Assembly (NCBI RefSeq): GCF_014805685.1
Contig: NC_060896.1
Coordinates: 4,068,889-4,132,888, forward strand
Source: Silurus meridionalis
Taxonomy: Eukaryota; Chordata; Actinopteri; Siluriformes; Siluridae
Length of the DNA stretch: 64,000 nt
Reading direction: 5' to 3'
The notes under the pieces were generated by a model. The model was not told the DNA's origin and did not search any database. It saw only the letters and a list, made by a program, of their open reading frames with translations. How positions within the stretch are numbered: position 1 is the stretch's first letter; the number at the start of each line of letters is the position of its first letter. The position numbers and the translations under genes are program-made. Shown here piece after piece: positions 47,401 to 58,573 of this stretch.

Positions 47401-48912
47401 TTCCTCCAGAGTCCTTCCAAAAATAATGATGTCATCCAAATATACCAACACTTCCAACAGGTTCATATCACCAACCGTCTTTTCCATGACCCTTTGAAAG
47501 GTCGCAGGAGCCCCAGAAATGCCCTGAGGCATCCTTTGAAATTGATAGAACCCCACTGGACAGATAAAAGCTGTCTTTTCTTTGTCAGCTTCACACAGTG
47601 GAATCTGATAGTATCCACTTCTGAGATCTAATACACTGAACCACTGACTTCCATTCAGACAGGCTAGAGCATCTTCAATTCTGGGGACTGTGTATTGGTC
47701 TGGGATGGTGCGACGATTCAGGGTTCTGTAGTCCACGCACATCCTTACCTGCCCGTTCTTTTTCCTCACTACCACAATCGGCGAGGCATAAGGACTGCGG
47801 GACTCGGAGATAATACCAGCTTCCTTTAACTTCTCCAAGTGTTGTCTGACATCTTCAATGTCAGCTGGAGCAAGTCGTCTTGATCTTTCACGAAAAGGTC
47901 TATCATCGTTAACCCTAATGTTATGTTGGGTGCTTTTCGAACAACCTACATCGAACTCACTACAGGAGAAAACATCTTTCCTTTTTAGCATCTCTTTAGC
48001 CAGCTTTCTTTTCCACTCCTCAGGTACTGGAGAATCACCAAATTCAAAAGAGTCCAGAGTCAATTCTTTTTCAGCGCTACTTCCTTTAGATGAAGAAACA
48101 GAGTGTACAACATCAACTGGAAACACATGGGCAATGCGCATACCTCGTTTCAAAGTGACAGGGCGACTGGAGACATTTCTGACTGTGACCCCAAGTCTTT
48201 TAGAGTGTGCAGCTGTAGCAGGTTGCACTTCTGCTCTTACCAGTAGCTCTTCTGGAAAACAGAACTCTTCGGGCTGATCCACCAAGAATGTTTTAGCAGA
48301 AAGCTCTCCTGGGTATCTTAAGATTCCTCTAATTCGCCTACTTTCACCTGGACAGATTTTCACAGGCTTAAACCCCGGAAACCACACAGTACCTTGACTG
48401 TTGTCAACTTTACCATCAGCACCAGCAACGACCCGTTCGTATGCATCTTTGATTTCAGGATGCACTGTCAAGGTATGAAGAAAATCATTCCCCATCTTCT
48501 TTTTACATGCCTCAACGAGTCTTTTCACCACAGAGGTGTTTGTTCCCACCAAAATATTCACTTCACCTCTCACAGCCGGATCAGGACAAACCAACACGAG
48601 CGCATCAATGGTCTCAACCACTCCAGCTACAGACCCTGGAAATTCAAGCCTTAGCGACACACAGCCGTCATATGGATACTGCTGGGAACTTAGACCCCAT
48701 ATTTCCAAATTCTCAATTGGCGTTAAGGGCAGGTGCTTAAGATACTTGTTATAAAAGGATCTGTATAGCAGAGTGACTTGCGACCCACTGTCAAGCAAGG
48801 CTTTGGCATAAATTCCTTCTATCTGAATGGGAAGGATAGAGCTAGGACCAACTAGCCCTGCTGGGAGAACAGCCTTTCCAATTTTACTTGCTTGCACTTG
48901 TTGGAACGTTTC
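44435..48912 (-). pseudogene. pol: Pol polyprotein: protease, RT, RNase H, integrase (frameshifted)
   Basis: The first frame (48912-46924; 657 residues counted from a GTG at 48897) has the aspartic protease motif LLDSGSQ (DSG 36-38) and reverse transcriptase blocks including SPYASPIVVVRKKNGQVRMC, VLDLRSGYYQIPL and the catalytic YLDD (486-489). A one-base shift near 46947 moves to the next frame (46936-45569) with RNase H (HVDACCEGLGG, TDNNPLTYV), the zinc-binding H-H-C-C of integrase (GHLGFDK ... CQTCARC) and the D,D,E core (CMDFLSI, HSDQGRDF, PERFNRTLLDML). A second shift near 45595 leads to 45572-45315 and a third near 45330 to 45259-44435, which holds a GPY/F-like end (WGSVPYIV, GPVKILHRNHLLPIG) and an acidic tail. 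Ty3/Gypsy family is certain. All three breaks are single-base type, so this copy or this assembly is defective. Confidence 0.95.
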
Positions 48913-50293
48913 TTACCGGAGCATCAGTCCGTTCCTCTACCGAGCCCCGGGGAAGTTTCCCGTCTGGCGTTTGAGTTTAATGAAGCGTTCATTCACTTTT
49001 CTCAAATTTTCCTCATTCACGCAATTCCGCTTTAAGTGCCCGTCTTCGCCACACCTATAGCAGAAATAGTTTGTGCTACCCCCTGCTCTGTTTGTTGATC
49101 GTCTCTCAACAGTTGCTGAGCTATGGTTTTCAGAAGAACCATGAGTTACAGTTTCAGTTGTTGCAGTCAATAACGAGACATCTCACTCTTTAACCCCTAA
49201 CTTCCTTCTTTAGTCTCTCAATCTCAGACTCAGTAGGATTTTCTTTAACCGAGGTCTCACTCTTGACAGAGGAGGCAGCAGACAAAGCCACGTTGACCTG
49301 AACTGAGTTCCTGCTGTGCATCATATTCTCTTCTTCTCTGACCTCTTTCAAAAGATCCGTGAAAGAAAATGGGTCACATAGCTTGTGTGTCATCCTGAAC
49401 CGTAAAGCTACCATGTCAGTTGGAAGTGCTCCTCTGATTATCTGCTGCATACGAAGCTGATTCATTTCGGAGAGTTTAATGCCTCTTTTACGTAAAACAC
49501 TGTGCAGCAATTTATCCAACCTCAATATGTATGCTGAGAGTTTTCACTCTCATGCTGAAAAGTACTCTAAACCTCACCATTAGATCTGCAGCACTTTCCG
49601 TGGTACCAAAGGCTGTCTCTAATGCACTGAGATAATCACCGGAGGAAGCTGTTGGATTTGTCATCTTTTCAAATCTCACTATATCGGCTGCAGGACCCCT
49701 TAGACACTCAACAAGTCGTTGTTTCTTAATGTTGTCAGAACACTGCCACTCTTCAAGAATGTGAGTGGTCTGTTCAGCCCATGCTTCATACTCATCCTCA
49801 CCACTGGGTGTAGGTGTTATCCCGGAAAACGTACGCAGTTTCCTATAGCTTGGGCCCTCAGCAGGCGTAGCCACATTACACTTCTGAACCAAAGAGTTAA
49901 TGGCACCAACAAGCTCAGTGCTCAGGCTAAGTGAAGGAGAAACCATACTCTGAACATCAGCTAAAGATTTACCCTCTTTCTCTAGAAAAGAAAACAGTTT
50001 AGTATGAAACTCATCCCCCCTATTTTGTTCAGGTGTCTGAGTTGTGACATTTACAATCTGGGTATACCAAGTACCTACATCAGATCCTCCAATTTCAGCA
50101 GGAGAGGTATCTCAGAAACCTTCCTAGCAGTTTCTATCAAAACAAAATGCTGCTGCTCAGTCGGATCAGGACGACGCCCACGCACTTTACATTTACCCAT
50201 ACCTTCGACTGTATCAAGCACATTGTACACCATCATATCTTCACAATCCAAAGGTACATTGCTCAAAATGAGGGTGTTTTCAAGCTGAACATT
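48884..50293 (-). pseudogene. gag: Gag polyprotein, PNMA-like, frameshifted
   Basis: Four segments in changing frames. 50293-50075 has no clean ATG and resembles the RRM-like N-terminal part of PNMA/MOAP1 proteins (LILSNVPLDCEDMMVYNVLD). 49970-49512 and 49525-49190 form the capsid (RKLRTFSGITPTPSGEDEYE, WAEQTTHILEEWQCSDNIKK, LRGPAADIVRFEK), matching the PNMA-family capsid pattern. 49179-48937 is a nucleocapsid with one CCHC knuckle, CYRCGEDGHLKRNC. In-frame after the knuckle come TAG (48939-48937) and TAA (48915-48913) before pol. In another frame gag would run 18 codons further, to 48884, overlapping pol. The family resemblance is my recognition, not a search. Confidence 0.85.
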
Positions 50294-50504
50294 TTTTCAC
50301 TACACCACGATGACCTTATTTACATCCATATTGCTCATCTGTATCTTTAGGTAAACTTAAATGAATAATAACTGCTCAACCTTCACTGTCTTGCCCACTT
50401 ATTCAACAAAAGAAAATGACATGCATCAAACAAACAATGACTTTATAGGTTTTGCCCTTCAAATAATATACCAAGAAAGAAGAAAAAAAACACAGTGATC
50501 TGAA

Positions 50505-50522
50505 ATCCCGGACGAGCCCCCA
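50505..50522 (-). other. Primer-binding site, tRNA-Pro
   Basis: On the element strand TGGGGGCTCGTCCGGGAT, an 18-nt complement to the 3' end of proline tRNA, the primer used by murine leukaemia-type retroviruses. It starts 4 nt inside the 5' LTR. Confidence 0.95.
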
Positions 50523-50526
50523 CAAA

Positions 50527-51631
50527 TGTAGCCCTCTCACTGATTCACTGGCTCAAATTATGTCTAGGGTAATTTTACACGTGAGAGGCACATCTAAATT
50601 TACTTGGTGTAATTTGTTTGCTACCAAAGTAACCCCAAAATACTGTTATTAACCTCGGCTTCAGACTTCAGTGTTTCTTTTAGACATTCTCTTCATTCAG
50701 AAATAACTTGAGAATATATTGTATGGACAAACATTTATTAACACAAACAAATTTAAAGAAGACAAAAGAAAAGAAAACCCCACAAAAGAAATAGTACCCA
50801 GCTGGGATTTAAGTCTCTGGTTGGCACGCTACGTTGGAGCTCATGTGAAAGTGTGTGCAGTGGCTAGTACTCACGAAATCCAATGGAACAGTGAAACTTG
50901 TACACGAAACACACACTTGGATTATCCGTTCACTCGATTCAGTTTTCCCTTGTGTTTATCCACGAACACGCACTGTGCGAATCATACATCCGATGATTTG
51001 AACATGGCAGAGATGCAGCATAGGCCACCACGTGTCCTCGGTCTCTCCGGAAAAGTCGCGCGGCCTTCACTGTCTCCGTTGTTCACTCACTGCAGGACCA
51101 TTCGCGTTGCAAATCGTTCCACAACGTTTGTACAGTCAAACTTTATGACTTTGCAAAATGTACGACTCACGTGAAGCTAACGTAGTCCTGTGATTAAGAT
51201 AACTGCGTCAGGTTTGTTCTTCACATTAACGCGTGCACCTGAGTCCCGTCACTCTTAAACTCACACTCTCTACATAGAGTTCATCCACATTGTTTCTAAA
51301 CAGTCTTTTCTCTGTTCAGTGTTCCTGTATATAGTCCACAACCCAGTAGTCAGACTTTACACCTGCACCGAACGATTAGCGCACCCCTTTTTTTTTTCCC
51401 GGACTCCTCGTGTCGTCCTTCTCTCTCACACTTCACTTCCTCCCTCCCCTCTCACCTCTGACCTCAGAGGTCAGTCAGAAAACACCTTATTCTTTAAACA
51501 ACAATTTTTATAACAGTTTTTTCCTTAGTTATATATATATTTTTTTTTTAAATGAACAAGTTTGAACTCTGTAGTGTAAAAGAAAATAAAAACCAAATAA
51601 TTATTAGACCCTAATTTAACAGGGCTCTACA
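50527..51631 (-). repeat. 5' LTR (element orientation)
   Basis: 1,105 bp, near-identical to 43142-44243. Same TGTAG/CTACA ends, same poly(A) signal and TATA-like positions. Serves as the promoter LTR for the minus-strand element. Confidence 0.97.
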
Positions 51632-51635
51632 GTTG

Positions 51636-52010
51636 TTTGACTCATGCATCCTACTGTGCAAGAGTTTGTCTAACAATTTGGGTTTGTATTAAAAAAATAT
51701 TCAACAATATAATTTTTTTTTTTGTTCAGCAAGGCTCCAAATATGGAAGTACATATTCAAAGGTGTAGCATTTTCTTTGCAGTAAAGCTGTTCTCCTCGA
51801 ATCAATAATCAATGAATTGAAATGAAGAATATCCAGATTATATTATATATTCAGATAATCAGATTCAACAAAATGAAGCATATTTATTCATTTATTCATA
51901 GTTTTTTCCTGAAAGTGTTATGGAAGTAACATCACAAACCACTGTCATGTTATGTCACATGAATTTCTGCACCTGACATCACCTCACAGTAATTAGCAGT
52001 TCACATTTAT
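51636..52010. other. Low-copy sequence right of the retrotransposon
   Basis: Nothing recognised. Confidence 0.4.
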
Positions 52011-52014
52011 TTCG

Positions 52015-52235
52015 AGTCAAGTTTATTTCTATAGCGGTTTTCACAACAGACGTTGTCTCAAAGCAGCTTTACCGAAATCAACAGTTAAGGTGAATGGTGT
52101 GTATTTATCCCTGATGAGCAGCCGTGGTGACTGTGGCAAGGAAAAACTTCCTTAGATGTTATGAGGAAGAAATCTTGAGAGGAACCAGACTCAAAAGGGG
52201 AACCCATTCTTATTTAGGTGACATCAAGAGTCTGA
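52015..52235 (+). repeat. Dispersed repeat, 'ggaaaaactccct' family
   Basis: Starts 'tcaagtttatttctatagcg', then 'ctcaaagcagctttaccgaa', 'ctgtggcaaggaaaaacttc' and 'ggaagaaatcttgagaggaa'. Closest relative in the window is 21358-21590. Confidence 0.75.
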
Positions 52236-52777
52236 TTCTAGTCTTTACACTTTATTTCATTGGTTCAGACAGACAGCAAATCATCAATTTACTTAAGTGC
52301 CTTCTGACTTCTAAAGCATGGCCCTTTCACAAACACACATTTGTAGTGCAAAAAACAAACAAACAAAAGATCCAATAAAGGCAGATGCAGCTCTACCTCT
52401 GCCATGTAAATCTGTGTTCTATGTGACTCTCAGGACACGCCTCCGTCTACCGTAGTGTTTTGATACATCATATGTACGTAGCAGCAGGGTGCTGAGAGAG
52501 CGCGCTCGAGAAACAGTTCAGCGAGGAAAAATCAATCAACATATCAAATAGTGGTCACAAATTATTGTTTACTTTCTAAATAATAAAAGTATAATGCATC
52601 TACTAATAATTATATGTAAATAAATCAGATTTTGACAATGCAAAGTTGTTAAAAACAATGTGATACAAATGCCAACTTGTATCCGATGCACACTTTTTAA
52701 AACCGATGCATCACATTGTTAACTCTAATGCAGATGCACCGATGCAAATCTGCGAATCTTAACATCCCTAGTGTGAT

Positions 52778-52850
<73 letters not shown>

Positions 52851-53085
52851 ATGGATAAATGGATAAATAGATAGATCAATGTCAATGTTGCTGTGTTGTT
52901 GTTTTTTTAACATCAGTAACTGGACCTCAGGTTCGAGTTCTCCAAATTAACATTGTCCTTTGTTTAATTTAAATGAACTACTACTGGAAATGATAAGCTT
53001 CATGTTCATGTATCCTTTTACCAGTCCGTTACGACAGAGTAGTCGATAATCTCCACCCTGGTCGAAGCACATCTTCATCTTTATT
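52236..53085. other. Low-copy DNA with (GATA)n at 52777-52880
   Basis: About 17 clean GATA units followed by degenerate GATAAATG units. No gene recognised. Confidence 0.6.
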
Positions 53086-53089
53086 TCTC

Positions 53090-53266
53090 AGCTGAGTGGT
53101 TAAGGTGTTGGACTTTGGGTCAGAAGATCACATGAGTTCAAATCCCAGCACCACCAAATTGCACTGCTGGGCCTTTGAGCAACACTTAAATGCTCAGTGT
53201 ATATTTAGGATAATTGTAAAATGCTCTGGATAAGAATGTTTACCAAATGCTGTACATATAAGCTTA
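53090..53266 (+). mobile_element. tRNA-derived SINE, plus strand
   Basis: A box 'agctgagtggttaaggtgtt', B box 'gagttcaaatcccagcacca', middle 'tgctgggcctttgagcaaca', tail 'atgctctggataagaatg' and 'accaaatgctgtaca'. The A box is the best preserved in this window. Confidence 0.85.
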
Positions 53267-53545
53267 GGCATCAAGTGCTGATCTAGAATCAGGTCAAGTA
53301 GAGCCGTTAGCTTTTTTCTATCGCGACATGTATGAGACGTTATTGTATTGGTGTTATGAGGTGAAATAAGCCCAAGAACATTTTATGTGTACAGTATAAT
53401 ACTAAAAATATATAATGCACACAGTGGCCGGGTTTCTTTTCTAAAATAAAGTTCTAATAACCCAGGGACATTTGCTCACTGAGCATCAAATAGAGCTCAT
53501 TCATCTTTTTACTCGTCCTTTATAGTGAGCGGAGCAAAAGAAAAC
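53267..53545. other. Low-copy stretch
   Basis: Nothing recognised. Confidence 0.4.
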
Positions 53546-53549
53546 AAAA

Positions 53550-53815
53550 CATAGTTCAGAATAGGGTGGCAAAATTGCAGGAATTTTTAAGACTGAAAAC
53601 TTCCCATGGAAATGAACTATTTATTAGGAATAAACTGAACATTTACAAAACTGCAGGTTCACCTATAACAGGGATCTTGGGTAGTAGGATAATATTGGTT
53701 GAAACAAACAGATTAAATGCAATTTCAATCGTATTTCTACCTGCACGTTCATCATTCCTTGTGCCATGTGTAAGCTACTGTGCAACAAAATTATACTAAC
53801 AATTAAATCAAACTC
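53550..53815. repeat. Possible interspersed repeat ('ggaatttttaagactgaaaa')
   Basis: Text such as 'ttgcaggaatttttaagact' and 'cttcccatggaaatgaac' recalls a repeat common in fish genomes, but no second copy was found in this window. Confidence 0.3.
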
Positions 53816-53884
53816 ATTGTAATTTGAAATTTGTAATTGAAATATCGGATTTTGTAATAATTTACATTCATGTCATTTCCCAAA

Positions 53885-54135
53885 ATGTCTAATTGAAGAA
53901 AGATTTGTCGGTATGCCAAAACCATCTTAGTATAGCCTGCTTCAATTCTTCATCAGGGAACCACCACGGACAGGGTCACCACTGATGGAAATACGGCCAT
54001 CATTGAAACTTTTACACCATTCAAATGTCTTACTGCGGCATCTCATCACTGTTCTGAGCTTAACGTCTTCTGTAGATATCTGTGGGTTTTATCGGTTCGA
54101 CTTGATGTTGTGATTGTTGGACATGAATAAAGTGA
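53885..54135 (+). repeat. Dispersed repeat, copy 1 (possibly mariner-derived)
   Basis: Shares 'ttttacaccattcaaatgtc', 'ttactgcggc' and 'tctgtagatatctgtgggtt' with 57950-58345 in the same orientation. Class uncertain; I suspect a decayed mariner-type transposase gene on the opposite strand. Confidence 0.5.
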
Positions 54136-54337
54136 GTCTCACATTGTAATAAATATGATATAGTTTCTATGTGTTCCTTCCAAAGCAAAAAAGAGCTATC
54201 CTGTTCACTTTTAGTGCTGGTTATGAAAACCTCTTACCGCATCCACCCTTTGATTGTACCAGACAATTAGTTAGCATACCAAACTAGATGTATTATTTAG
54301 CACACATTTCTCAAAAACACTTCTCTAAAACAATCTA
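54136..54337. other. Short low-copy stretch
   Basis: Nothing recognised. Confidence 0.4.
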
Positions 54338-55115
54338 TTACTTTACACTGTTGACCAGGTACCTAAACTTCTCCACCTTCTCCACCTCTTCTTCCTCCAA
54401 CCGCACCACTTCACTGCCCTCCCTCTTATTCACACACATGTACTCTGTCTTACTCCTACTGATTTTCATTCCCCTTCTCTCAATGGAAATGGTACCTTCA
54501 GCATGGTACCTCCAGCTATCCAGGCTCTTCTCAACCTGCTCCCTACTCTCACCACAAATCACAATATCATTTGCAAACATCATAGTCCACGGAGACTCCT
54601 TTCCATCACCACTGCAATCAGGAAAGGGCTCAGAGCCGATCCTTGATGCAGTCCCACCTCCACCTTGAATCAGTCTGCCGTTCCTACTGCACACTTCACT
54701 GCTGTCACACTGTCCTCATACATGTCCTGCACCACCCTTCCACTACTCTTTCCCATAACTTCATGGTGTGACTGATCAACTTTATTCCCTTGTAGTCACT
54801 GCAGGTCTGCACATCTCCCTTATTCTTAAAAACCGGTACCAGCACACTCCTTCTCTATTCCTCAGGCATCCTCTCACCTTCCAGAATTTTGTTAAACAAT
54901 CTTTTAAAAAACTCCACTGCCATCTCTCCTAAACATCTCCACACCATCCAACCTTCTCTCTCTCATTTTCCTTATTTATCAGCTGCTCAAAAAACTCCCT
55001 TCATCTTCTCAACACACTCTCCTCACCAGTCAACACATTTCCATCTGCATCCTTTATTGCTCTAACTTGCAGCACATCTTTTCCAGCTCGGTCCCTCTGC
55101 CTGGACAATTGCTAC
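54338..55115 (-). pseudogene. LINE reverse transcriptase remnant with internal deletion
   Basis: Minus strand, read in order: RDRAGKDVLQVRAIKDADGN, VLRRWKEFFEQLMNKENERE, SVLVPVFKNKGDVQTCSDYK, GIKLISHTMKLWERVVEGWC. Then, after a deletion of the central RT blocks, it continues DYDVCK/MMFANDIVICGESREQVEK and KISRSKTEYMCVNKREGSE. The catalytic Asp-Asp pair is changed (FAND for the usual FADD). Several stops and frameshifts. Related in style to the LINE 3' ends at 7335-7850 and 39316-39660, probably the same family. Confidence 0.85.
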
Positions 55116-55620
55116 AATTTGCAGCAAACTAAGAATAATACACCTTATTGTGAAAGCAGCCTGTGGTGCATTTAAAATGTTGTGCTGATAAACTGACCTG
55201 CAAAAATGATTCCCCTAATCTAATACACCTGATCAGACTAACCAAAATCGTCGACTAGCGTCTGGAGTTTAGGTGTGTTAAAGCGAAACAGTCTGGAACT
55301 GTGATTTGGCTCTGCGACAGCGTACGATGCGTAACGTCACCATCTGTCGATGAACATTTGGCAGAATTTACTGACTCTTACTTTTCTCTTGGCTTAGCAG
55401 AAACAGAAGTTCAAAATGCTAACGTGGTTCTGAGAACCTGAAATTCAAGATGACGCACCTTTTTTCTAGTTCTAATCTACAGTTTCTGTTTCTGATATTT
55501 ATATGAGAAAAAAAATTTGCATTCTGTATTTGAAGGTTACTGATTGTAAATTTGTTTTGCTTTTTTATATTTACAAAAAAAAAAAAGAAATAAAGAGTCT
55601 TTCTTTGCATATCTCACCTC
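55116..55620. other. Low-copy DNA
   Basis: No gene or repeat recognised. Confidence 0.4.
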
Positions 55621-55624
55621 TGTA

Positions 55625-55738
55625 CCCCTGAAGCCGAGAGAGTTTAGGGCCTTGCTCAAGGGCCCAACTTTGTCAGTTTGGTGCCGCTTGAAACCCTAAC
55701 CTTATGATCAGTAACCCACATTATCAACTCACAAGTTG
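55625..55738 (-). mobile_element. SINE fragment, minus strand
   Basis: 'tagggccttgctcaagggcc', 'gtcagtttggtgccgcttga', 'accttatgatcagtaaccca'. Closest to the second-type SINEs at 18645 and 41045. Confidence 0.65.
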
Positions 55739-55799
55739 ATAATGTGCATGTGAGCAGATGTTCTGGAGCACATGTTTATGATATGTGATATGTGTAGGA

Positions 55800-56345
55800 C
55801 ACGCTAAAAATAAACGCTTTTAATCTGCATTTAAACTGGGTGAGTGTGTCTGAGCCCCGAACATTGTCAGGAAGACTATTCCACAGTTTAGGAGTTTAAT
55901 GTGAGAATGCTCTACCACCTTTAGTGGACTTTGCTATTCTAGGAACTATTAGAAGTCCGGAGTTTTGAGATCTGAAGGAGCGTGACGGATTGTAGCGTGT
56001 TAGAAGACTTGAAAGATAATTAGGAGACAACCATTTAGTGTTTTGTAAGTAAGAAGCAGTAGTTTGTAGTCGATTTGAAACTTAACAGGTAGCCAGTGTA
56101 GGGACGATAAGATTGGGGTTATATAGTGATATTTTCTCGACCTTGTGAGAACCCTGGCTGCTGCATTCTAGACAAACTGAAGCTTGTTTATTAATGATGC
56201 AGGACATCCACCTAGTAATGCATTACAATAGTCCAGTCTGGAGGTCATGAACGCATAGACGAGCTGCTCTGCATCAGATAGAGACAACATGTTTCTTAGC
56301 TTAGCAATATTTCCGTATATTTTCTGCCTTATTCTCTGATAAATA
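55800..56345 (-). pseudogene. L2/Rex1-type LINE, end of ORF2
   Basis: Minus strand encodes, in broken frames, NIAKLRNMLSLSDAEQLVYA, FMTSRLDYCNALLGGCPASL, then SSLHWLPVKFQIDYKLLLLT and FRSQNSGLLIVPRIAKSTKG. These are in the order of the RT C-terminal region of L2/CR1/Rex1 LINEs (family knowledge). A different LINE from the GAA-tailed one. Confidence 0.85.
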
Positions 56346-56519
56346 TGGGGAAAAAAGATTACCTTTGGCATGTCTATCAGCATTATCCATGATCCCTTTG
56401 CCTCCATTGCTATGGAGATGGTGCCAGATGGAGGCAGTCATGTCCATGGACACAAATCAGTAGATCGTGACTAAAAGTTTGTGATTAAATCACGAAAATG
56501 CCATGAGACTGTATTGTAA
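56346..56519. other. Short low-copy stretch
   Basis: Nothing recognised. Confidence 0.4.
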
Positions 56520-56912
56520 TATCTTATTTTATGCTAGCACAAAGAAGCTGAATGCTAGCATGCAAAACTGCCATGATCCTGTTGCTATGCACACAGGAGG
56601 AATAAATATGTTAGCAAATTTACATTTGTGATGGATTGACACTAAAAGAATTGGAAAGATTACAATAAATTGATTTAAAGACTAGCATTGAGTTCTCTGA
56701 AGGAACTAGCATTAGCATTACCTATCATACATCACATCTTCAACATTAGCCTGCATTAACTAGCGACAGTACTGTATTTCTGTGTTTTCACACAACAAAT
56801 TCTGTAACTTTTATACAATTATGTGCTAAAATACACGTTTTAACCATACTAGAGGAGATGTTTCTAAATATTTGATTCGTCATTTGTCATTCAAACATCA
56901 TTTTTCTTCTGA
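56520..56912 (+). repeat. Repeat arm, inverted copy at 60383-60710
   Basis: Shared, as inverted complements: 'ttttatgctagcac', 'acatttgtgatggatt', 'gactagcat.gagtt.tctgaa', 'atcttcaacattagc', 'acagtactgt', and 'tttctaaatatttgatt' with 'catttgtcattcaaacat'. Moderate divergence; class unknown. Confidence 0.7.
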
Positions 56913-57428
56913 TTGACCTCCATTATGTTAGTAAAACTGAACTTTTTATATTCTTTATAGTTAGAAATCCGGAGATGAGACATGTCTGGTCAACTAAGTC
57001 ATACCTGATGGCCATTATCAGAGAGCTGCAAGTGATGGCAAGATGAGTCGCATACAAAAGATAATGGAAAAAGGCTGCATTAAGATACTCATAATAATTG
57101 TATGCATTAAGGATCACTACCCAGAATTCAACAAAAGAGAAAGGCTGACAGGAAGTGCCTTAATGCATTCCTGCCACAGCCTCAGCGATCGATCACCCTC
57201 CCATCTCCTAAAGTTGTGTTACATTAAAAAACACCATAGTGTGAAAGTGAGAGAAGTGATCATATGGTAGCCTTCATGAGCTTTTCTTAATATTGGCATG
57301 TGGGATTATATACGAGAGAGAGAAACATAGGAATTTAATAGGAGTTTTTTCTCTTTTTTGTTTCTCCGAAAAACTGCATCTTGTTACATATTAAATGTTT
57401 AATTAAGTTAAGCTGTAACCCTCTATAC
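56913..57428. other. Low-copy stretch
   Basis: No gene or repeat recognised. Confidence 0.4.
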
Positions 57429-58531
57429 CAGTGGTCCTCAACCTTCCAGGCCACAGACTGGCACCGTTCCGTGGGTCAATTGGTACCCGGCCTCGTAGAA
57501 AGAATACATAACTTACATTATTTCTGTTTCATTTATTATCTGATTCTGACTGATGTTTTATTTTAGAGAAAAGATTTTCTCCTCCACATCTGTCTATGAC
57601 TCACTCTTGATGCATGTCATGATGCCTCGTTCACATGTTTCACCTCCATCCGCTACCTTCTTAAAGGGGCTCCGGCCTCTAACACATAATACATTACTGC
57701 TAAATTCAAACTCCCAAGCGAGCAAAATAAACAAAAAACAACACAGTGGATTCATGTTTATTATTATATTTAGAAAATACCAGTTTTTATGGTCGTATCA
57801 TTTTATTTTGTTGTATTTATCCACCACACCTTAAAGGCTGGTCCGTGAAAATATTGTCTGACCTATACCACAGAAACCCCCAACCACCAGGTCACAAGAA
57901 AGTTCTATTATTTTAGTATTTTAGACATACTAATATACAAAAGGCATTCAGGTCAAACCAGGACTTTTAAGTTTATAAAATAAAAGAACAGTTCGACAAA
58001 CTCCCCAGCTACATTTATGCACTTATCCCATCATTTAACGAACGCCTGGAAAGATTTGGCATAGAAAGATTTGTTGGTACGCCTGCAGTGCTGAAATGCT
58101 GATCTCTGAGGAACTCTTAAGGGTCCAAATAGGTGGAAATCACTCGAGCATGGTCACAGGAATGACTGCTGTGGGCTGTAAATCTTTAAATTATTTACAC
58201 CATTCAAAAGTCTTACTGCGGCCGAAGACTTCTGTAGATATCCGTGGGTTTTATGCCTTCTTTTTTGCAAGAAACTTCATCACCACACGCTGTTCCATGC
58301 CCGCACTTACACTGTTGTTGGCCATCTTGATTTACGATCTCTGGACTGGATCACAAGATCAGAAAGAAATCTCCAACTAATATAGAAATTATAATTTTTT
58401 TTTTTTTTTACATCATTTAACATTATAAGTTGTACATTTTATATTTTTTAGGTCAAAGTAAATCTTGTCATACTGTTAAATTGTCTTGTTTTGCATATAA
58501 ACTGAAGGAACATGCATACATAACACCCCTC

Positions 58532-58573
<42 letters not shown>

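Larger units (their letters stand above)
43138..51635 (-). mobile_element. Ty3/Gypsy LTR retrotransposon, full length, recent
   Basis: An 8,490-bp element (43142-51631) bounded by GTTG target duplications (43138-43141 and 51632-51635). It has two LTRs of about 1.1 kb, a tRNA-Pro primer-binding site, a polypurine tract, gag and a pol in the order protease, RT, RNase H, integrase (GPY/F-type end, no chromodomain seen), which is the Ty3/Gypsy order. The two LTRs differ by 3 substitutions and 2 indels, so insertion was recent. Frameshifts and stops interrupt gag and pol (see those entries), so this copy cannot encode working proteins as assembled. No env-like frame is seen between pol and the 3' LTR. 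Confidence 0.97.
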
